Positions 1 to 6,279 are shown, counted from the stretch's first letter. The stretch: DNA of 6,347 nt from an uncultured Eubacteriaceae bacterium (GCA_946534775.1 CAMNCZ010000071.1:1-6347); one strand, 5' to 3'. Notes: a model not told the origin generated them from the letters alone. Program-made: numbers and translations.

Positions 1-527
1 TCAATTATAACTGTTTCTGCGCCGTCGCCGCGTCTTGCGCCAAGCTTCACTATTCTTGTGTAGCCGCCGTTTCTGCCTGCGTACTTAGGTGCGATCTCGT
101 CTAAAAGCTTTGCAGCCATATCAACCTTAACAGTGTTGCTTCTTACCTTGCGGCCGTTTGAAGGAACTTCTGTTACAGGGTAAAGGTAAGCAAGTATTTT
201 TCTTCTTGCGTTAAGACGGCTGGGCTTGTCTTTTTTGATAGTTTTTTCAACTTCATCAAAAACAGTAACTCTTTTGCCGTTTACAACTTCTTTAACGCGC
301 TTGCCTTCTGCATCTTTTTTAGCAACCTTTGCAGTTACGCTAACTTCTTCAAAGTTATCTTTTTCCTTAACTGCAAGTGTGATAAGCTTTTCAGCAATGC
401 TTCTTATTTCTTTGGCCTTAGACTCGGTAGTCTCGATTTTGCCATGGTATAATAAATTAGTTACCTGGTTACGCAGCAGTGCCTTACGCTGGGTAGCTGT
501 GCGGCCAAGTTTTCTATATCCGGACAT
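1..527 (-). CDS. rplQ: Large ribosomal subunit protein bL17, 3' end cut by window edge
   Basis: bL17 is a structural protein of the 50S subunit near the exit of the peptide tunnel. From the ATG at 527, 175 codons are visible, and the frame runs off the window with the first two bases (GA) of codon 176, probably the Glu near the usual C-terminus. The N-terminus ([20 protein letters not shown]) and the C-terminal block [19 protein letters not shown] (about residues 153-171) are family signatures. The protein is much longer than the roughly 120 residues of Bacillus bL17. The excess is a charged insertion at about residues 53-103, between LITLA and SRLNARR; I recall similar long forms in Lachnospiraceae and Ruminococcaceae. 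An AGGAGG site at 535-540 lies 7 bases upstream of the start, and only 16 bases separate it from the rpoA stop. This is the last visible gene of the operon. The identification is secure. Confidence 0.97.
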   Translation of the reverse strand, partial: MSGYRKLGRTATQRKALLRNQVTNLLYHGKIETTESKAKEIRSIAEKLITLAVKEKDNFEEVSVTAKVAKKDAEGKRVKEVVNGKRVTVFDEVEKTIKKDKPSRLNARRKILAYLYPVTEVPSNGRKVRSNTVKVDMAAKLLDEIAPKYAGRNGGYTRIVKLGARRGDGAETVII

Positions 528-543
528 CTTTTAACCTCCTATA

Positions 544-1497
544 TTATTCCTCACTGGGGCTTAAACTAAGGCCCAGTTCAGCTAACTTATTAAGTACTTC
601 CTCAAGCGATTTGCGGCCGAGGTTTCGTACTTTCATCATATCTTCTTCTGTTTTGTTTGCAAGATCTTCAACTGTGTTGATACCCGCACGCTTCAAGCAG
701 TTGTAGGAACGAACGGAAAGATCGAGTTCCTCAATGCTGAGTTCAAGCACTTTTTCTTTCTTGCCCTCTTCCTTTTCAACAAGGATCTCTGCGTTTCTTG
801 CGCTGTCCGAAAGGTCAACAAACAAGTTAAGGTGTTCGTTGAGTATCTTTGCACCAAGGCTGACAGCGTCATCGGGTGCGATAGTACCGTCTGTCCAGAT
901 CTCAAATGTAAGTTTGTCATAATCTGTTATCTGGCCCACACGGGTATCTTCCACACGGAAGTTTACACGTCTGACAGGAGTGTAAATAGAATCGACAGGT
1001 ATCATTCTGAGCGGCTGGTCAGCTCTTTTGTTTTTTGCCGCATCAACATAGCCGCGGCCTTTTGTTATGGTTATTTCAACAAACAGCTTGCTGTCGGGGC
1101 CGCCCGATAAGGTTGCAATATGAAGATCGGGATTCATAATTTCGATATCCTGATCAAACTGTATATCGCCCGCCTTAACTTCACATTCACCCGAAGCGTT
1201 TATATAAGCCATCTTAGGCTCATTGCTTTCGCTGTTGTTTTTAATGGCAAGGTTTTTAAGGTTAAGGATTATCTCTGTTACATCTTCCTTAACACCGGGG
1301 ATAGTACTGAATTCGTGCAGTACGCCCTCTATCTTGACATTGCTTACTGCGGCGCCGGGTAAAGAAGAAAGCAAGATCCTTCTTAAAGAGTTGCCAAGGG
1401 TAGTACCGTAGCCTCTTTCCAACGGTTCAACAACAAAGCAGCCGTAAGTGCCGTTCTTTTCTGTGATTTCAATGCGAGGTTTCTCAAATTCAAACAC
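544..1497 (-). CDS. rpoA: DNA-directed RNA polymerase subunit alpha
   Basis: RpoA dimerises to seed assembly of RNA polymerase, and its C-terminal domain contacts UP elements and activators. From the GTG chosen here the protein is 317 residues, normal for the family. The N-terminal domain holds the dimerisation signature [27 protein letters not shown] (split here as [10 protein letters not shown] plus [17 protein letters not shown], about residues 22-48). An acidic, lysine-rich linker (about 234-250) precedes the C-terminal domain (about 252-312), which carries the DNA-binding helix-hairpin-helix residues in [14 protein letters not shown] and [11 protein letters not shown] longer frame would begin with TTG at 1506, but that codon directly abuts the GGGAGG ribosome binding site, leaving no spacer. 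The GTG at 1497 has a 9-base spacer and gives the usual N-terminus MFEFEKP. It lies between rpsD and rplQ in the alpha operon. The product is certain; the start is likely. Confidence 0.97.
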   Translation of the reverse strand: MFEFEKPRIEITEKNGTYGCFVVEPLERGYGTTLGNSLRRILLSSLPGAAVSNVKIEGVLHEFSTIPGVKEDVTEIILNLKNLAIKNNSESNEPKMAYINASGECEVKAGDIQFDQDIEIMNPDLHIATLSGGPDSKLFVEITITKGRGYVDAAKNKRADQPLRMIPVDSIYTPVRRVNFRVEDTRVGQITDYDKLTFEIWTDGTIAPDDAVSLGAKILNEHLNLFVDLSDSARNAEILVEKEEGKKEKVLELSIEELDLSVRSYNCLKRAGINTVEDLANKTEEDMMKVRNLGRKSLEEVLNKLAELGLSLSPSEE

Positions 1498-1506
1498 TCT
1501 GTCCAA

Positions 1507-1512
1507 CCTCCC
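1507..1512 (-). promoter_or_regulatory. Ribosome binding site that fixes the rpoA start
   Basis: On the minus strand this reads GGGAGG, the only good Shine-Dalgarno sequence before rpoA. It touches the in-frame TTG at 1506-1504 with no spacer, but lies 9 bases before the GTG at 1497-1495. The spacing therefore favours GTG initiation. Confidence 0.8.
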
Positions 1513-1560
1513 TAAATAGTCAATTTAAAGTAATAAACAATTTTAAACACAGCCGATAAA

Positions 1561-2151
1561 TTACTTGCTGTACAACTCGACAATAAGTGTTTCGTTAACG
1601 TCCAGGTCAAGCTGTTCTCTCTTGGGAAGTGTCTGTACACTGCCTTTAAGGTTGTCGTGATCCGCCGATAACCACTCGGGAACTATTCTTGAAGCCGTAA
1701 CATCAAGAACATCTTTGAATCTCTGAAGATCCTTCTTTGTTTCCTTTATCTCGATAACATCGCCCACTTTGAGCTGCTGAGAAGGAATGTTAACCTTCTT
1801 GCCGTTTAATGTCACAAGGTTATGTCTTACGATCTGACGAGCTTCTTTTCTTGTACGGCCGTAGCCAAGTCTGTAAACAACATTGTCAAGACGAAGTTCA
1901 AGAAGCATAAGAAGGTTCTCACCTGCGATGCCGTGCATCTTTTCAGCCTTGTTGTAGTAGTTTCTGAACTGTTTTTCAAGCACGCCGTAAATAAATTTAA
2001 CTTTCTGCTTTTCCTTTAACTGAATACCATATTCACTTAATTTACGCATATTTCTCTTGCGGTGGCCCACTTTCTTGCTTGAACCAAGAACAGAAGGCTC
2101 TATACCCAAGTATCTGCATCTTTTAATGATAGGACCCATATCTCTAGCCAT
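1561..2151 (-). CDS. rpsD: Small ribosomal subunit protein uS4
   Basis: uS4 binds the 5' domain of 16S rRNA early in 30S assembly and helps maintain decoding accuracy. In several bacteria it also represses its own operon. The 196-residue protein starts MARDMGPIIKRCRYLG and has the characteristic KLSEYGIQLKEKQKVKFIYG block (about 37-56). The S4 RNA-binding domain follows at about 87-150, with RLDNVVYRLGYGRTRKEARQ and the core LVTLNGKKVNIPSQQLKVGD. The end, NETLIVELYSK, is typical. Only one cysteine (Cys12) is visible near the N-terminus, so this is the zinc-free form rather than the four-cysteine form found in some Clostridia. The start has a GGAGG site at 2161-2165, nine bases upstream. It sits between rpsK and rpoA, the ancestral alpha-operon order, unlike Bacillus subtilis where rpsD is separate. 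It is the natural candidate for an autogenous regulator of this operon. Confidence 0.98.
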   Translation of the reverse strand: MARDMGPIIKRCRYLGIEPSVLGSSKKVGHRKRNMRKLSEYGIQLKEKQKVKFIYGVLEKQFRNYYNKAEKMHGIAGENLLMLLELRLDNVVYRLGYGRTRKEARQIVRHNLVTLNGKKVNIPSQQLKVGDVIEIKETKKDLQRFKDVLDVTASRIVPEWLSADHDNLKGSVQTLPKREQLDLDVNETLIVELYSK

Positions 2152-2197
2152 TAATAGTTACCTCCGTTATATCAATAAAAAACAAATTTTCTCTAAA

Positions 2198-2599
2198 TTA
2201 TACACGTCTTCTCTTAGGCGGTCTGCATCCGTTGTGAGGAACGGGTGTAACATCCTTGATCATAGTTACATCAAGGCCTGCTGCCTGCAATGCACGGATA
2301 GCTGCTTCACGGCCGCTGCCCGGGCCCTTTACAAATACTTCAACTGTCTTTAAGCCGTAATCCTTTGCAGCGCCTGCTGCCTTTTCAGCTGCCATCTGTG
2401 CAGCATAAGGTGTTGACTTTCTTGAACCTCTGAAGCCAAGTTCGCCTGCGCTTGCCCACGAAAGAGCGTTGCCTGCGGCGTCTGTAATAGTTACAATAGT
2501 GTTATTAAAAGTTGACTGGATATGTGCTGCACCTCGCTCAACGACCTTTTTGTCGCGGCGTCTGCGGCCTACAGTCTTCTTAACTGCTTTCTTAGCCAT
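2198..2599 (-). CDS. rpsK: Small ribosomal subunit protein uS11
   Basis: uS11 is a platform protein of the 30S subunit, close to the mRNA exit region. The 133-residue product is full length. It begins with a very basic tail ([18 protein letters not shown]), continues with the conserved [18 protein letters not shown] (about 23-40) and [14 protein letters not shown] (about 55-68), and has the [13 protein letters not shown] motif (about 92-104). It ends with the nearly invariant [12 protein letters not shown]. An AGGAGG site lies 11 bases before the ATG, a slightly long but acceptable spacer. It is 40 bases downstream of rpsM and 46 bases upstream of rpsD, with no sign of a terminator on either side, so it belongs to the same transcript. 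Nothing about the protein is unusual. Confidence 0.98.
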   Translation of the reverse strand: MAKKAVKKTVGRRRRDKKVVERGAAHIQSTFNNTIVTITDAAGNALSWASAGELGFRGSRKSTPYAAQMAAEKAAGAAKDYGLKTVEVFVKGPGSGREAAIRALQAAGLDVTMIKDVTPVPHNGCRPPKRRRV

Positions 2600-2639
2600 T
2601 TTGACCTAATCCTCCTACAAATAGTATCAATATATTGAA

Positions 2640-3008
2640 TTACTTTTTCTTATTAGCAACAGTTCTTCTCGGACCTTTTCTTGTACGAGCGTTGGTCTTT
2701 GTTTTCTGTCCTCTTACAGGGAGACCCTTTCTGTGACGGATACCTCTGTAGCAGCCGATCTCAACTAATCTCTTGATGTTAAGAGCAACTTCACGTCTTA
2801 AATCACCTTCTACAGTCTGAGAAGCGTCGATCACGTCACGGATCTTTGCAACTTCGTCATCTGTAAGGTCTCTTACTCTTGTGTCGGGATCAACGCCTGC
2901 TTCAGCCAAAATTCTGTTTGAGCTTGCACGGCCGATACCGTAAACATAAGTAAGACCTATTTCAATTCTTTTTTCTCTTGGTAAGTCTACACCCGCTATA
3001 CGAGCCAT
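2640..3008 (-). CDS. rpsM: Small ribosomal subunit protein uS13
   Basis: uS13 is a 30S head protein that contacts the P-site tRNA and the 50S subunit across the intersubunit bridges. The 122-residue protein is complete. [20 protein letters not shown] and [14 protein letters not shown] open the helix-turn region (about 1-35), and the conserved [20 protein letters not shown] follows at about 88-107. A basic tail ends in [12 protein letters not shown]. The ATG at 3008 is preceded by AGGAGG at 3021-3026 with a 12-base spacer, at the long end of the normal range. It is the first gene of this operon. In most Clostridia infA and rpmJ precede it; here there is instead a promoter, a leader of about 244 bases, and the unrelated argS. 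Its translation start is therefore the obvious place for feedback control of the operon. Confidence 0.98.
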   Translation of the reverse strand: MARIAGVDLPREKRIEIGLTYVYGIGRASSNRILAEAGVDPDTRVRDLTDDEVAKIRDVIDASQTVEGDLRREVALNIKRLVEIGCYRGIRHRKGLPVRGQKTKTNARTRKGPRRTVANKKK

Positions 3009-3252
3009 ATACTTATTGCACCTCCTGATTGATTACGCCGCTTTTTGCGGCACCTTAGTTTACTGCTGTTTTTACAGCGTCGATAGTTTGTATCAAATAT
3101 TTTAATTTTCCATCGGGCAGCCGCTCCCTTTGGATGTAAGACGCCTTTCGGCAGGCGTCCCGGTACCTAAGGCCACAGAGGGCTTTTACCCCCTTAAAAC
3201 CATATTGCTGCCGTATGCGCATAGCACGGCATAATTATTTGATGTCAAACCA
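3009..3252 (-). promoter_or_regulatory. Long structured leader of the rpsM operon (candidate r-protein leader RNA)
   Basis: This is the untranslated stretch between the inferred transcription start and the rpsM ATG. I find no credible gene in it, and specifically no rpmJ. By eye, the minus-strand RNA can form seven successive hairpins. They lie at 3230-3210 (GCCG/CGGC), 3201-3181 (TTTTA/TAAAA), 3159-3140 (GACGCCT/AGGCGTC, 7 bp), 3136-3111 (CATC/GATG around GGG/CCC), 3096-3080 (TTGATA/TATCGA), 3078-3065 (GCTGT/ACAGC) and 3051-3037 (GCCGC/GCGGC). CCTTAG at 3172-3167 can pair with CTAAGG at 3058-3053, enclosing four of the hairpins in one junction that ends beside the last hairpin and the ribosome binding site. 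No hairpin is followed by a T-run, so control, if any, would be translational. I recognise no known riboswitch core. Regulation by uS4 is inferred from the E. coli alpha operon. Confidence 0.5.
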
Positions 3253-3258
3253 GTTTTT

Positions 3259-3287
3259 AGTATAACAAATCCCCATAGAAAAATCAA
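3259..3287 (-). promoter_or_regulatory. Housekeeping sigma promoter of the rpsM-rplQ operon
   Basis: On the minus strand the -35 element is TTGATT (3287-3282), followed by a 17-base spacer and the -10 element TATACT (3264-3259). TG is placed one base before the -10, making it an extended -10 promoter. Upstream, about 3288-3335 is almost pure A and T with several A-tracts, as expected of an UP element bound by the alpha subunit that this very operon encodes. Transcription should begin near 3252. Confidence 0.8.
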
Positions 3288-3347
3288 GCATTTATTTTGC
3301 GTTTTTTAACTTTTTTTAAATTTTGTTAAATTTGCCCATTAAATGCA

Positions 3348-3396
3348 CAAAAAAAGCCGCCCGATACATCATTTTTGACCATTGCGGCGGCTTTTT
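3348..3396 (-). terminator. Intrinsic terminator after argS, potentially bidirectional
   Basis: A perfect 11-base inverted repeat joins 3351-3361 (AAAAAGCCGCC) with 3386-3396 (GGCGGCTTTTT), and the inner bases can extend the stem past a bulge. On the minus strand the GC-rich stem is followed by a run of T, so it should end the argS transcript and insulate the rpsM promoter. The symmetry of the A and T tracts means it could also stop plus-strand transcription. Confidence 0.85.
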
Positions 3397-3409
3397 ATAG
3401 TAAGCGAAT

Positions 3410-3449
3410 TAAATAATTGGACTTAAGCTTGCTTAAGTACGATTATTTA
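3410..3449. repeat. Long imperfect palindrome downstream of argS
   Basis: The core is ACTTAAGC (3421-3428), two bases, then GCTTAAGT (3431-3438). It is flanked symmetrically by TAAATAAT (3410-3417) and ATTATTTA (3442-3449), with three-base steps between. Counting Watson-Crick pairs across the centre, about 17 positions match over 40 bases. There is no T-run after it on either strand, so it does not look like an ordinary terminator. It could be an mRNA 3' end stabiliser, a protein site or a repeat remnant. Confidence 0.6.
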
Positions 3450-3461
3450 TGAGCCCCATCA

Positions 3462-3498
3462 TATCGTGAACGTCGAAATATTTTTGACGTTCACGATA
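3462..3498. repeat. Perfect 13-bp inverted repeat, REP-like
   Basis: TATCGTGAACGTC (3462-3474) and GACGTTCACGATA (3486-3498) are exact reverse complements around an 11-base A/T loop. The element starts 36 bases past the argS stop. No T-run follows on either strand. The compact form, a GC-containing stem with an AT loop directly after a gene, resembles REP-type or small MITE-like dispersed elements, but copy number cannot be judged from one window. Confidence 0.7.
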
Positions 3499-3533
3499 AC
3501 TTATTTACGGTGTCCCCGCGGTTTTAACACCCG

Positions 3534-5234
3534 TCACATACTCTCCGGCGCATTTATGCCAAGCAGTCCAAGGCCGAATTTTATGCAGTCTTTTGTTTCG
3601 CATACAAGGGCAAGCCTTGCTTTTTTCTCGTTTTCTTCGCACTGCATAATATTTTTGCCGTTATAGAAACGGTTGAACTGTTTGCAGACTTCGATAAGCT
3701 GACGTGAAACTATATAAGGCTCGTTTTTGTCTGCGGCCTCTTTTATCTTGTCGCCCATATCGCCGATAGCCTTGCACAATGCAACACTTGCTTCATCGGA
3801 AATAAGGCTGTAGTCGATATCCTTTGCAAGCGTGTCAAAGGCATTTCTCTTTAAGATATTGCAGGCCCTTGCGTGTGTATACTGAACATAAGGTCCCGTT
3901 TCGCCCTCAAAATTCAACATTCTGTCAAGGTCAAAAACGATATTCTTTATCCTTGAATTGAACATATCATCAAAGATAACCGCGCCGATACCGACGTCTT
4001 CCGCAACCTTTTCCTTGTTTTCAAGGTCGGGATTTTTTTCTTCTATAATAGTAAGTGCTTTTTCGACAGCCTGATTAAGGATATCTTCCATTAAAACAAC
4101 GTGGCCTTTTCTTGTGCTCAGCTTGCCGTCGCCAAGGCTTACCAGGCCGAACGGTATGTGCACCAAACTGTCCGCAGCCCAATCATAGCCCATAAGTTCA
4201 AGCACCTTGAACCACTGCGCAAAGTGCAGATTCTGGTCAAGTGCGGTTATATAAAGACATTTGTAAAAATCGTAAGTTTCCTTGCGGTAAAGCGCCGCCG
4301 AGATATCCCTTGTGGGATAAAGCGTGCCGCCGTCACTTCTTAAAATAAGGCAGGGAGGCATATTGTATTTTTCAAGATCGACTATCTGCGCACCCTCGCT
4401 TGTGGTCAGAAGGCCTTTTTCGCGTATCTCGTCAACAGCAGCCTGCATTTTGTCGTTGTAGAAACTTTCGCCCGCATAGCTGTCAAAGGTGATGCCCAGA
4501 CGGTCATATATGCGGTTAAACTCCTTCATACTGATGTCGCAAAACCATTTCCACAAATCAAGCGCTTCCTTGTCGCCCTCCTGCATTTTAACAAGCCAGG
4601 AACGTGCCTCATCATTAAGTTCGGGGCGTTTTTCGGCCTCCTCGTGGAATTTTACATAAATACGGCTGAGTTCTTTGATATCATCGCGTTCAACGGTCTC
4701 CTTATCGCCCCACATTTTGTAGGCAACAATAAGTTTACCGAACTGCGTGCCCCAGTCGCCGAGATGATTTATGCCGACAACCTTGTAGCCAAGCGCCGTA
4801 TAGATGTTTTTAAGGGCATTGCCGATAACGGTGGAACGCAGATGTCCAACGTGGAAAGGCTTTGCGATATTGGGCGAAGAGTAGTCTATGCAGACGGTCT
4901 TGCCCTCACCGAGACTGCTTTTGAAAATTTCCGTGCCGTTTTCGATATAGCCCGCAACAACGCTTTTTACGGTATCTTCTTTATTGACATAAAAGTTGAT
5001 ATAAGCGTTTACCACCTGTATATCGGTCACAAAATCGGGCTTTTCTATTTTTGATGCAATATCCTGCGCTATAAGCGGCGGCGCTTTTCTTAATGTTTTT
5101 GCAAGCCTGAAACAGGGAAAAGCAAAATCGCCGTTTTTGGTGTCGGCAGGCGTTTCGATAGCGGGTGCTATTTCTTCTGCGGGCAATTCCGCCGCCTTTG
5201 CTATGATTTTTGAAAGTTCGGTAATAAAATCCAT
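3534..5234 (-). CDS. argS: Arginyl-tRNA synthetase
   Basis: This class I aminoacyl-tRNA synthetase charges tRNA-Arg with arginine in the cytoplasm using ATP. The 566-residue protein is full length; family members are about 550-580 residues. The N-terminal Add-1 domain occupies about residues 1-110 and recognises the tRNA D-loop. The catalytic Rossmann fold carries the HIGH signature as HVGH (128-131, within SSPNIAKPFHVGHLRST). The KMSKS-loop equivalent is KLSTRKG (371-377); ArgRS enzymes commonly lack the canonical form. The C-terminal DALR-type anticodon-binding domain begins around YVQYTHARACNILKR (449-463) and ends with LGLLGINAPESM. The ATG is preceded by AAGGAG with a 6-base spacer. It starts 26 bases after the lipid kinase gene ends, so the two are probably co-transcribed from the promoter at 6230-6202, and it is followed by a terminator. 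The identification is secure. Confidence 0.98.
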   Translation of the reverse strand: MDFITELSKIIAKAAELPAEEIAPAIETPADTKNGDFAFPCFRLAKTLRKAPPLIAQDIASKIEKPDFVTDIQVVNAYINFYVNKEDTVKSVVAGYIENGTEIFKSSLGEGKTVCIDYSSPNIAKPFHVGHLRSTVIGNALKNIYTALGYKVVGINHLGDWGTQFGKLIVAYKMWGDKETVERDDIKELSRIYVKFHEEAEKRPELNDEARSWLVKMQEGDKEALDLWKWFCDISMKEFNRIYDRLGITFDSYAGESFYNDKMQAAVDEIREKGLLTTSEGAQIVDLEKYNMPPCLILRSDGGTLYPTRDISAALYRKETYDFYKCLYITALDQNLHFAQWFKVLELMGYDWAADSLVHIPFGLVSLGDGKLSTRKGHVVLMEDILNQAVEKALTIIEEKNPDLENKEKVAEDVGIGAVIFDDMFNSRIKNIVFDLDRMLNFEGETGPYVQYTHARACNILKRNAFDTLAKDIDYSLISDEASVALCKAIGDMGDKIKEAADKNEPYIVSRQLIEVCKQFNRFYNGKNIMQCEENEKKARLALVCETKDCIKFGLGLLGINAPESM

Positions 5235-5260
5235 AATTTACTCCTTAATATCTTTAGAAT

Positions 5261-6157
5261 TTATTTTACAAATATTTTCAATGCCTTTGGCACCGTTTTT
5301 ATCTCAACGGGCATTTCGGGACCGCGTTCGCCGTCGATATCGGTCGTGGTAAAGCGCTTGTCGGGTGAAAGATTTTCAACCTTGATATTATTGTCCTTAA
5401 AAAATATTATACCGTCGCTTGAAAGATGTTCGCCCTTTAAATAGTCAAAAACCAATTTTGTAAGTTCCTGCCACGGTATATTCGCAAATGCCACAAAATC
5501 AAGCAGGCCGTCGTTTATGCTGGCGTGCGGCGAAATACCCTCTATTCCGCCCGTGCCCGATGAATTGAGTACCAAAAACAGATTTATATTGTTTTCGTAA
5601 ACACCCCTTGACGAGGTGATGCGCATAGGTATGGGTTTGAAAGTGGAAAGCTGTTCCATACCCTTTATATAGTAGGCGACTTTGCCGAAAAGGTCTTTGA
5701 AAGTTTTGTCTATCTCAAGCGACACATTCGAGAAAAGGCCGCCTGCGCAGACATTTATGAAATACTTGTCGTTATTTATCAAACCAAGGTCGGTATACTC
5801 CGTTTTGCCCTCACCGATAACGGCACAGCAGCCCTCTATATCCTGCGGTATGCCCAGAAAAGTGCAAAAATCGTTTGCCGTACCCGACGGGATAAGAGCC
5901 AGAGGAATATCCGAAAGCCCGTGTTTCATCATTGAATTTATAACAAGATTTATCGTGCCGTCACCGCCCGCAGCGCCGACAGCATCCCAATCCCTGCCCA
6001 TATTTGCGATATGTCGTTCTATATCGCCAACGTGACAGGTACGGAACATCGACACCTCATAACCGAATTTTTGCATATTGTACACAAAATCGTCAAGATT
6101 ATCCTTGAAAAAACCACTTCCCGAAAACGGATTATAAATAAGCTTAAATTTTTTCAT
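5261..6157 (-). CDS. Diacylglycerol kinase family (DagK/YegS-type) lipid kinase
   Basis: Proteins of this family phosphorylate lipids such as diacylglycerol at the cytoplasmic face of the membrane, recycling it to phosphatidic acid; some members have other lipid substrates. The 298-residue product has the family layout. A nucleotide-binding catalytic domain begins with KLIYNPFSGSG (5-15) and contains the diagnostic GGDGTIN (64-70) and IPSGTANDF (89-97). A beta-sandwich lipid-binding domain follows and includes SPHASINDGLLDF (about 209-221) and the late DGE motif (275-277) that completes the active site. There is no signal peptide or transmembrane segment, as expected for a peripheral membrane enzyme. 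The start is preceded by GAGG with a 10-base spacer, weaker than those of the ribosomal genes. It is first in a likely two-gene unit with argS. The true substrate cannot be read from sequence, so I give no symbol; the family assignment is firm. Confidence 0.93.
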   Translation of the reverse strand: MKKFKLIYNPFSGSGFFKDNLDDFVYNMQKFGYEVSMFRTCHVGDIERHIANMGRDWDAVGAAGGDGTINLVINSMMKHGLSDIPLALIPSGTANDFCTFLGIPQDIEGCCAVIGEGKTEYTDLGLINNDKYFINVCAGGLFSNVSLEIDKTFKDLFGKVAYYIKGMEQLSTFKPIPMRITSSRGVYENNINLFLVLNSSGTGGIEGISPHASINDGLLDFVAFANIPWQELTKLVFDYLKGEHLSSDGIIFFKDNNIKVENLSPDKRFTTTDIDGERGPEMPVEIKTVPKALKIFVK

Positions 6158-6201
6158 TATCCTTCTACCTCAAAATCGCTTCAATATCATTCGTATCTTT
6201 T

Positions 6202-6230
6202 ATAATATCATAAACAAAATTTATTTTCAA
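6202..6230 (-). promoter_or_regulatory. Housekeeping sigma promoter for the lipid kinase-argS unit
   Basis: On the minus strand, TTGAAA (6230-6225) and TATTAT (6207-6202) are separated by exactly 17 bases, and TG sits one base before the -10 as an extended -10. Transcription should start near 6195, giving a short leader of about 37 bases with no evident regulatory structure. Confidence 0.75.
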
Positions 6231-6279
6231 CCGAAATTATGGTTTTTTTCTTGTGGGTTATGCACCCCCAAACCCCGCA

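Noticed and set aside
226..534. Plus-strand reading frame of 102 codons over rplQ
   Set aside because: It is antisense to bL17; its serine, leucine and threonine richness comes from reading the complement of lysine- and glutamate-rich codons.
1498..1506. TTG start giving a 320-residue RpoA
   Set aside because: The codon touches the ribosome binding site with no spacer, and the downstream GTG gives the family N-terminus.
1507..1560. Internal promoter before rpoA (TTGTTT with TATTTA)
   Set aside because: Both hexamers are weak and the gap is A/T-rich, where such matches occur by chance; the genes are more simply one operon.
3243..3248. Perfect -35 hexamer TTGACA on the minus strand just downstream of the rpsM promoter
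   Set aside because: No acceptable -10 lies 16-18 bases downstream; the nearest candidates (GCTATG, TATGCG) are poor matches.
3009..3252. A known riboswitch or leader (TPP, FMN, SAM, cobalamin, glycine, lysine, c-di-GMP, c-di-AMP, M-box, T-box, L10 leader, 6S RNA)
   Set aside because: None of the core motifs I know for these classes is present. CCTGCCGA at 3154-3147 recalls the L10 leader, but it lies in a simple hairpin loop and the rest of that motif is missing.
3009..3252. A hidden rpmJ (bL36) gene between promoter and rpsM
   Set aside because: No frame encodes the short cysteine-containing bL36 sequence; the only ATGs open frames of a few codons (for example MVLRG and MEN).
3509..3531. 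Small hairpin GGTGT/ACACC right after the argS stop
   Set aside because: It has only five pairs around a 13-base loop and no T-run, so it is likely to be chance.
4644..5054. Plus-strand reading frame of 136 codons inside argS
   Set aside because: It is wholly antisense to a clear argS, has no ribosome binding site and resembles no family. It is a shadow of the real gene.
5682..6035. Plus-strand reading frame of 117 codons inside the lipid kinase gene
   Set aside because: It is antisense to conserved catalytic motifs and has a low-complexity, proline- and serine-rich translation typical of a shadow frame.
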